Shown here in pieces: positions 5,834 through 9,649 of a stretch of DNA of 9,649 bases. Each line of letters opens with the position of its first letter. The stretch's first letter is position 1. The notes under the pieces were generated by a model. The model was given only the letters and a program-made list of their open reading frames with translations, made no database searches and was not told where the DNA came from. The translations under genes were made by a program, and so were the position numbers. Source of the stretch: Desulfurococcales archaeon (GTDB lineage: Archaea > Thermoproteota > Thermoprotei_A > Sulfolobales > WAQK01); assembly GCA_027016915.1 (NCBI GenBank), contig JALURJ010000236.1, positions 1 through 9,649 of the forward strand, read 5' to 3'.

Positions 5834-6246
5834 GACGGCCCACGGTCGTGCTCGACACCAACATGCTCATGCTCCTCCACCAAGGGGTAGACGTGATAGG
5901 CGCCCTCGAAGAGGCGCTTAACACGAAGCCCCGCTACGTGGTGCCCGACCTGGTGGTGGAGGAGCTGGAGAGGATAGCTGAGAAGGGGTCGCCTAAGGAG
6001 CGGAGAGCTGCACGCTTCGCCATGAACGTGATCGAGCGTCTGGGCCTCGACGTGGTCAGGGTTGAGCGGCAGTCTGGGGAGAGCGTTGACGACGCCCTCG
6101 CCCGCTACGCTAAGGAGCACGGCTACATAGTAGCGACAAGCGACCGGGAGCTGCGCCGCAAGCTCCGGAGAATGGGCGTGCTGGACGCCTACTACAGGGA
6201 GAGCGAGAACAGGGTGGAGCTCGGCGGGGACACACCAGTTTTTTAA
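5812..6246 (+). CDS. FCF1/Utp24-like PIN-domain nuclease, probable rRNA processing
   Basis: Predicted endonuclease of the FCF1-like PIN family; eukaryotic FCF1/Utp24 cuts pre-rRNA in small-subunit maturation, and a similar job here is inference. The 144-residue protein shows D15 in VVLDTNMLM, E50/E51 in VPDLVVEELERIA, D93/D94 in SVDDALARYA and D111 in IVATSDRELRRKLRR. The segments KERRAARFA and the TSDRELRRKL block separate it from ordinary VapC toxins. The ATG at 5812 lies inside the end of the aIF2-gamma gene with AGGTGGAGG (5795-5803) upstream, so translation is probably coupled and no antitoxin gene is present. Linkage to aIF2-gamma and rpo7 is a recurring archaeal arrangement. Its exact substrate in archaea is unproven. 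Confidence 0.88.
   Translation: MGCRGRLGRPTVVLDTNMLMLLHQGVDVIGALEEALNTKPRYVVPDLVVEELERIAEKGSPKERRAARFAMNVIERLGLDVVRVERQSGESVDDALARYAKEHGYIVATSDRELRRKLRRMGVLDAYYRESENRVELGGDTPVF
6239..6244 (+). terminator. T6 tract at the end of the aIF2-gamma/PIN operon
   Basis: Six consecutive T residues span the last Val and Phe codons and the first base of the TAA stop. Archaeal RNA polymerase terminates at oligo-T without needing a hairpin, and the next promoter begins at 6256. This is therefore a plausible terminator built into the stop codon. Confidence 0.5.
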
Positions 6247-6255
6247 ACGCTACTG

Positions 6256-6262
6256 TTATAAG
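6256..6262 (+). promoter_or_regulatory. TATA box of the rpo7-spt4-dephospho-CoA kinase operon
   Basis: TTATAAG lies 12 bp after the T6 tract and predicts transcription from about 6283. That gives a leader of about 37 nt before the TTG start of rpo7, longer than the other leaders in this window. Confidence 0.5.
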
Positions 6263-6319
6263 TGCATGTCAACCTATCCAGGGCTGGCGTGTCGCGATTA
6301 AATGTGTGAGGGTGAGGCC

Positions 6320-6877
6320 TTGTTCAGGCTCTACAGGGTTAGGGGCATGGTTAGGATACCTCCACAGGATTTCGGCAAACCGCTCAACGAGGTGGCCACC
6401 CAGATATTGAGAAGCGAGTATGAGGGCTACATAGACCCCGAGCTCGGCATAATTCTCAGCGTGACCGACGTGGAGGTGGAGGAGCTGGGCGTGATCCTCC
6501 CGCGGGACGGGGCCACCTACCATAGGGTGGAGTACACCATACTCGCCTACGTCCCCATGAGGAACGAGGTTGTTGAAGGCCAGGTGGTGAGCGTCAAAGA
6601 CTTCGGCATATTTGTGAGGATAGGGCCCATAGACGGGTTGATCCACAAGTCCCAGATCATAGACGACTACCTGGAGTACGACTCGTCGAGGGAGGCCCTT
6701 AGGGGGAAGGAGACGGGTGTGCTGATAGAGAAGGGCGACATAGTCAGGGCCAGGACGGCAGCGATAAGCGTGAAGCCCTCGACCAATGTCGTCAGGGTGA
6801 GCCTAACCATGAAGCAGCCCTACCTGGGCAAGCTCGACTGGATTAAGAAGCAGATTGAGAAGCAGAAGGGTGGCTAG
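6320..6877 (+). CDS. rpo7: DNA-directed RNA polymerase subunit Rpo7 (RpoE')
   Basis: Archaeal counterpart of Rpb7; with Rpo4 it forms the polymerase stalk that helps promoter opening and binds emerging RNA. The 185-residue product has the N-terminal tip domain (about 1-80, with VRIPPQDFGKPLNEVA and DGATYHRVEY). An S1/OB RNA-binding domain follows at about 82-165 (EGQVVSVKDFGIFVRIGPIDG, KGDIVRARTAAIS), with the ending MKQPYLGKLDWIKKQ. I chose the TTG at 6320 because MFRLYRVRGMVRIPP matches the family start and GGGTGAGG (6310-6317) precedes it at the right distance. The in-frame ATG at 6302 would add six unmatched residues and swallow that ribosome site. It leads an operon with spt4 2 bp downstream. 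Confidence 0.95.
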   Translation: MFRLYRVRGMVRIPPQDFGKPLNEVATQILRSEYEGYIDPELGIILSVTDVEVEELGVILPRDGATYHRVEYTILAYVPMRNEVVEGQVVSVKDFGIFVRIGPIDGLIHKSQIIDDYLEYDSSREALRGKETGVLIEKGDIVRARTAAISVKPSTNVVRVSLTMKQPYLGKLDWIKKQIEKQKGG

Positions 6878-6879
6878 GA

Positions 6880-7089
6880 ATGGCTAGGCGGCCCTCTAAG
6901 CCCTTCAAAGCGTGCAGGAAGTGTAAAGCCCTAGTCCCCCGCGACGTAACCCAGTGCCCCGTTTGCGATTCGAGGGACTTCACCGAGGACTGGGAGGGCA
7001 TGGTGGTAGTGATAGATGTTGAGAAAAGCGAGGTCGCCAAGATCCTAGGCATAACGAAACCCGGCAAGTACGCCATCAAGGTGAGGTAG
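6880..7089 (+). CDS. spt4: Transcription elongation factor Spt4 (RpoE'')
   Basis: Small zinc protein that pairs with Spt5 to clamp onto elongating RNA polymerase and raise processivity. The 69-residue product has a four-cysteine zinc ribbon: C12 and C15 in KACRKCKAL, C26 and C29 in TQCPVCDS. The family ending follows: DWEGMVVVIDVEKSEVAKILGI, then KPGKYAIKV. Length is normal for archaeal Spt4. GGGTGG (6868-6873) at the end of rpo7 serves as its ribosome site, and only two bases separate it from the rpo7 stop. Pairing of these two transcription genes is widespread in archaea. Nothing is missing. Confidence 0.95.
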   Translation: MARRPSKPFKACRKCKALVPRDVTQCPVCDSRDFTEDWEGMVVVIDVEKSEVAKILGITKPGKYAIKVR

Positions 7090-7097
7090 CCCCGACG

Positions 7098-7601
7098 ATG
7101 GCTAGGCTCGAGGCTGTCGAGTGGCAGCGCGAAGAGCTGGCGGAGCCCCACGGCCTGCTGTTCGCCGAGACCCCGAGCGGGAGGTTATTGGGGGGAAGGA
7201 GGGTAGCCGCCGTCGGCGACATGGTCTCCCACACTCTGCGGGAAGCAGGGGTCAAGCCATGCATAGTGGTTCTAGACGGCAAAACCGAGAGGAGGGCCTA
7301 TAGGCGGGGCCTAGAGGAGATGTTGGGCGGCAGGGAGACCGTGGCAGTGGAGAACAGGGCTGGGAGCATAGAGCATGACGCCCTTGAAACCATGCTGGAG
7401 CTAGGCTCGGAGGAGAACGTGGCGGTCATGGTTGAGGGGGAGGAGGACCTGCTCGCTATACCCCTGGCCATAGGCATGCCGCCCGGCGGCATAGTCGCCT
7501 ACGGCCAGCCCGGCGAGGGCGTTGTCCTGATGCCCGTGGACAGGTATCTTAAGTCGTTCCTCGAGAACTACTTGGCCCGCATGAAGCCCTACCCGGCCTA
7601 G
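7098..7601 (+). CDS. GTP-dependent dephospho-CoA kinase (DUF359 family)
   Basis: Predicted to catalyse the last step of coenzyme A synthesis, phosphorylating the ribose 3' hydroxyl of dephospho-CoA. Archaea use this family, formerly DUF359 and shown in Thermococcus to prefer GTP, in place of bacterial CoaE. The 167-residue protein shows the family motifs: VGD at 39-41, VVLDGKTER at 57-65, VEGEEDLLAIP at 112-122 and YGQPGEGVV at 135-143. These acidic motifs are the likely nucleotide and metal sites. There is no P-loop, as expected for the family. It follows spt4 by 8 nt and shares its operon; GTGAGGT at the spt4 end is the likely ribosome site. Family assignment is firm; substrate is inferred from the family. 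Confidence 0.9.
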   Translation: MARLEAVEWQREELAEPHGLLFAETPSGRLLGGRRVAAVGDMVSHTLREAGVKPCIVVLDGKTERRAYRRGLEEMLGGRETVAVENRAGSIEHDALETMLELGSEENVAVMVEGEEDLLAIPLAIGMPPGGIVAYGQPGEGVVLMPVDRYLKSFLENYLARMKPYPA

Positions 7602-7611
7602 CCGGGAGCTG

Positions 7612-7622
7612 TATATTTATAA
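7612..7622 (+). promoter_or_regulatory. TATA box of the rps24e-rps27ae-kae1-bud32 operon
   Basis: TATATTTATAA begins 10 bp after the dephospho-CoA kinase stop and predicts a transcript start near 7645. The leader of about 16 nt carries GAGGGTGG (7644-7651 region). It is among the strongest-looking promoters in the window, fitting a ribosomal protein operon. Confidence 0.65.
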
Positions 7623-7660
7623 CCTTCGACTCTCCACTATGCGGAGGGTGGCGGTACAAG

Positions 7661-7987
7661 GTGTCGACCGAGGTCCAGAGGCCGAAGATAGTGTTGGAGG
7701 AGGGCTACTCGGCCGACGTGGTTGAGGACCGGTACAACCCGCTGATCAAGCGGAGAGAACTCGTCATAATAATACACCACGTTGCCAAGGGAACCCCCAA
7801 GAGGTATGCCCTCAGGGAGGCTGTGGCTAAGGCCTACGGCGTCGATGTTGAAAGGGTCTATGTGAGGAAGATGGTGACCCGCTACGGTATTGGGAGGACG
7901 AGGGCCGAGGTCAACATATACGACACGCCTGAAAGGGCCCGACTCTTCGAGCCCGAGTACATTATTGAGAGGAACCAGCCCGACTAG
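7661..7987 (+). CDS. rps24e: 30S ribosomal protein S24e
   Basis: Small-subunit ribosomal protein shared with eukaryotes. The 108-residue product matches the family through the segment YNPLIKRRELVIIIHHVAKG, then TPKRYALREAVAKAYGV, VYVRKMVTRYGIGRTRAEVNIYD and the ending EPEYIIERN. The conserved NPLLKRRE-type and GxGRTxAxxxIYD blocks are both present, here as NPLIKRRE and GIGRTRAEVNIYD. The start is a GTG at 7661 with GAGGGTGG about 10 nt upstream. An ATG at 7639 is out of frame. It is the first gene of an operon that continues 12 nt later with rps27ae. Confidence 0.95.
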   Translation: MSTEVQRPKIVLEEGYSADVVEDRYNPLIKRRELVIIIHHVAKGTPKRYALREAVAKAYGVDVERVYVRKMVTRYGIGRTRAEVNIYDTPERARLFEPEYIIERNQPD

Positions 7988-7999
7988 GGGTGGCGAGCC

Positions 8000-8173
8000 G
8001 TGGCCCATATCCACAAGCTCTACGAATACGACTATGAGACCGGGAAGATAAGGTTGAAAAACAAGAAATGCCCAAGATGTGGTAGTATAATGGCTCACCA
8101 TAAGAAGCCGGTCGAGCGGTGGCACTGTGGCAAGTGCGGGTATACAGAGTTTATCGGTAAGGCGAGAAGATGA
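8000..8173 (+). CDS. rps27ae: 30S ribosomal protein S27ae
   Basis: Zinc-ribbon small-subunit protein; in eukaryotes it is made as a ubiquitin fusion, but here it stands alone. The 57-residue product reads MAHIHKLYEYDYETGKIRLK at its start and has four zinc cysteines: C24 and C27 in KCPRCGS, C43 and C46 in HCGKCGY. It ends EFIGKARR. The start is a GTG at 8000 with GGTG at 7989-7992. Its small size makes it easy to miss, but the frame, ribosome site, position after rps24e and zinc motif all agree. Its TGA stop (8171-8173) overlaps an ATG at 8170 that is not in the kae1 frame. Confidence 0.95.
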   Translation: MAHIHKLYEYDYETGKIRLKNKKCPRCGSIMAHHKKPVERWHCGKCGYTEFIGKARR

Positions 8174-8180
8174 GCAGTAC

Positions 8181-9185
8181 GTGCTGGGGATAGAGTCAAC
8201 TGCACATACTTTTGGCGTTGGAATAGCTTCCAGCAAGCCTCCCCACATTCTCTCCAACGTCTATGCCCGCTACACGCCGCCCAAGGGCGGGATCCACCCA
8301 CGCGAAGCCTCCAGGTTCATGGCCAGCTACGCTCCACGCGTCCTCCGGGAAGCCCTTTCGGAGGCGGGGCTCTCCATCCACGACATAGACGCCGTGGCCG
8401 TGGCCCTGGGGCCGGGCCTAGGCCCCTGCCTCAGGGTAGGCGCCACCATAGCGAGAACCCTGGCCCTCTACTACGACAAGCCCCTTGTCCCGGTCAACCA
8501 TGTAATAGCCCACCTTGAGATAGGCCGGCTCACCACAGGGCTCAGAGACCCCCTGATAATCTACGTATCGGGCGGGAACACCATGATCATAGCCTATAGC
8601 GAGGGGCGCTACAGGGTTTTCGGTGAAACCCTAGACATAAGCCTCGGCAACCTGCTCGACGTTTTCGCCAGGGAGGTTGGCCTCGCACCCCCCTACGTTG
8701 TGGGGGGCCTCCACCAGGTTGACAGGTGCGCTGAGGAGGGCTCAGAGATCCTGGATCTCCCCTACACGGTTAAGGGGCAGGACGTGTCCTTCTCAGGCCT
8801 CCTCACGGCGGCTCTGAGGGCTTATAAGAGGGGTGCCAAGCTGGGCGACCTCTGCCTAACGCTTAGGGAGATAGCGTACAGTATGGTCGTCGAGGCGGCG
8901 GAGAGGGGCCTCGCCCATACGCGGAAACGCGAGGTCCTGCTGACCGGCGGGGTGGCGGCGAGCCCTCCTCTGAGGATTAAGGTAAGCGTAATGGCTGAAC
9001 ATCACGACGCCAGCGTGGGCCTCACCCCGCCCGAGTACGACTCCGATAACGGAGCCATGATAGCCTGGACCGGGCTCCTAGCCCTGAACTCAGGGGAAAC
9101 TGTGGACCCCGCCTCGGCTGTTGTGAGGCAGAGGTGGAGGCCTGAAGAGGTCGAGGTGCCATGGTACTACAGGGCCTTAAACTGA
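8181..9185 (+). CDS. kae1: Kae1, catalytic subunit of KEOPS (tRNA t6A37 threonylcarbamoyltransferase)
   Basis: Transfers threonylcarbamoyl to A37 of ANN-decoding tRNAs within the KEOPS complex. The 334-residue ASKHA-fold protein shows GIESTAHTFGVGI at the start and the metal ligands H107 and H111 in NHVIAHLEIG. Y128 lies in YVSGGNT and D289 in SDNGAMIA. Other family blocks are GPGLGPCLRVGA, GQDVSFSGLLTAALR and LLTGGVAASPPLR. The block LAPPYVVGGLHQVDRCAE replaces the common HPGGP segment, a form I recall from other crenarchaeal Kae1 proteins. I chose the GTG at 8181 because the family starts one to three residues before LGIE. A GTG at 8127 in frame would overlap rps27ae by 47 nt. The ribosome site is weak. 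Bud32 follows with overlap. Confidence 0.94.
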   Translation: MLGIESTAHTFGVGIASSKPPHILSNVYARYTPPKGGIHPREASRFMASYAPRVLREALSEAGLSIHDIDAVAVALGPGLGPCLRVGATIARTLALYYDKPLVPVNHVIAHLEIGRLTTGLRDPLIIYVSGGNTMIIAYSEGRYRVFGETLDISLGNLLDVFAREVGLAPPYVVGGLHQVDRCAEEGSEILDLPYTVKGQDVSFSGLLTAALRAYKRGAKLGDLCLTLREIAYSMVVEAAERGLAHTRKREVLLTGGVAASPPLRIKVSVMAEHHDASVGLTPPEYDSDNGAMIAWTGLLALNSGETVDPASAVVRQRWRPEEVEVPWYYRALN

Positions 9186-9649
9186 TAGGCAGAGGCGCCG
9201 AAGCTGACCTCTACCTAGGCTGGTTCGCCGGTGTGAAGGCGATCTTCAAGTGGAGGAAGCCCAAGGCCTACAGGCACCCCGCCCTGGACCGGCGGATAAG
9301 GGCCAGCCGGACCCTGAGGGAGGCAAGGATCATGGCTGAGGCCAGGCTAGCCGGGGTGGACGTCCCTGCCGTCCTTATGGTTGACCCGGACGAGGCGCTC
9401 CTGGTCATAGAATATGTTGAGGGCAGGCTTCTGAGGGACGAGATAGGGGCTGAGCCCCCCGAGGAGTCCATGAGGAAAATGAGGGTCTTCGGCAGGATGG
9501 TGGCAAAGCTGCACGGCACCGGGATAGTTCACGGCGACCTCACGACATCCAACGTTATAGATACGGGTTCGCGCCTGGTCCTTATAGACTTCGGCCTCGC
9601 CTACAAGACCGGGAGGCTGGAGGACCGGGGTGTAGATGTCCACGTCCTG
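9161..9649 (+). CDS. bud32: Bud32 (PRPK-type) kinase/ATPase of KEOPS (partial, C-terminus outside window)
   Basis: Small atypical kinase that binds Kae1 and acts mainly as an ATPase supporting tRNA t6A synthesis. The 163 residues present include the glycine-rich IGRGAEADLY at 9-18 and the invariant lysine K30 in FKWRKPKAYRHP. E54 lies in LREARIMAEARLAGV, the hinge segment is VIEYVEG, the catalytic loop is HGDLTTSN with D126 and N131, and D143 is in DFGLA. The C-terminal tail, normally about 50 residues more, is cut by the window. The ATG at 9161 overlaps the end of kae1 by 25 nt, with GAGGTG just upstream, so the two are translationally coupled. In some archaea these two are fused; here they are separate. 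Confidence 0.95.
   Translation, partial: MVLQGLKLIGRGAEADLYLGWFAGVKAIFKWRKPKAYRHPALDRRIRASRTLREARIMAEARLAGVDVPAVLMVDPDEALLVIEYVEGRLLRDEIGAEPPEESMRKMRVFGRMVAKLHGTGIVHGDLTTSNVIDTGSRLVLIDFGLAYKTGRLEDRGVDVHVL

Noticed and set aside
6277..6286. CCAGGGCTGG, a short dyad in the rpo7 leader region.
   Set aside because: Four-base arms are expected by chance in GC-rich DNA, and no repeat partner or T tract accompanies it.
6266..6301. An 11-codon mini-ORF ending at TAA just before the ATG at 6302, possibly a leader peptide of rpo7.
   Set aside because: The TATA box at 6256-6262 predicts transcription from about 6283, which leaves the mini-ORF start outside the mRNA.
7637..8257. A 206-codon open frame on the minus strand across rps24e and rps27ae.
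   Set aside because: It is antisense to two clear ribosomal protein genes and resembles no protein family I know.
8691..8736. Kae1 lacks the common HPGGP segment and has APPYVVGGLHQVDRCAE instead.
   Set aside because: I recall the same replacement in Sulfolobus Kae1, so it appears to be the normal crenarchaeal form.
6320..9649. Linkage of rpo7, spt4, dephospho-CoA kinase, S24e, S27ae, Kae1 and Bud32 as a possible new functional system.
   Set aside because: This order, or close variants of it, is a known conserved archaeal neighbourhood, and each gene has an established role.

Overview
The window looks like a hyperthermophilic crenarchaeote, most likely an Aeropyrum-type member of the Desulfurococcales. 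The evidence is a GC-rich core gene set that is purely archaeal/eukaryote-like in type (S28e, L24e, S6e, S24e, S27ae, aIF5B, aIF2-gamma, Rpo7, Spt4, Kae1, Bud32), heavy use of GTG and TTG start codons, AGG as the main arginine codon, and TATA boxes about 25 bp ahead of short leaders with GGTG/GAGG Shine-Dalgarno elements. The genus is an inference from overall similarity and could not be searched.

Layout. Bases 1-178 hold the start of rps28e on the minus strand, cut by the window edge. It diverges from rpl24e (316-504). A 192-bp spacer with a hairpin, a palindrome and a heptad repeat leads into a VapBC toxin-antitoxin pair (697-1420) whose codon use differs from its neighbours. Then come ndk (1496-1897) and, convergently on the minus strand, the 599-residue translation initiation factor aIF5B (1923-3722). 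A 132-bp divergent promoter region separates infB from rps6e (3855-4499), which carries a large internal insertion. Next is an operon of aIF2-gamma (4586-5833) and an overlapping FCF1-like PIN nuclease (5812-6246), ending in a T6 tract. A second operon holds rpo7, spt4 and a GTP-dependent dephospho-CoA kinase (6320-7601). A third holds rps24e, rps27ae, kae1 and bud32 (7661 to the window end). The 57-residue rps27ae (8000-8173) is very short and easily overlooked.

Together the genes form an information-processing neighbourhood: ribosomal proteins, the initiator-tRNA and subunit-joining GTPases, a probable rRNA-processing nuclease, the Rpo7 stalk subunit and Spt4 of the transcription machinery, and two KEOPS subunits that make the universal t6A tRNA modification. 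Ndk and the dephospho-CoA kinase supply nucleotide and cofactor metabolism. VapBC is the only accessory-looking element. I did not find CRISPR arrays, insertion sequences, tRNA or rRNA genes, or a defence or biosynthetic island. The points most worth a second look are the VapBC cassette and its repeat-bearing promoter, the kae1 start with its 7-codon mini-ORF, the S6e insertion, and the mixed gene orientations in the first 3.7 kb.
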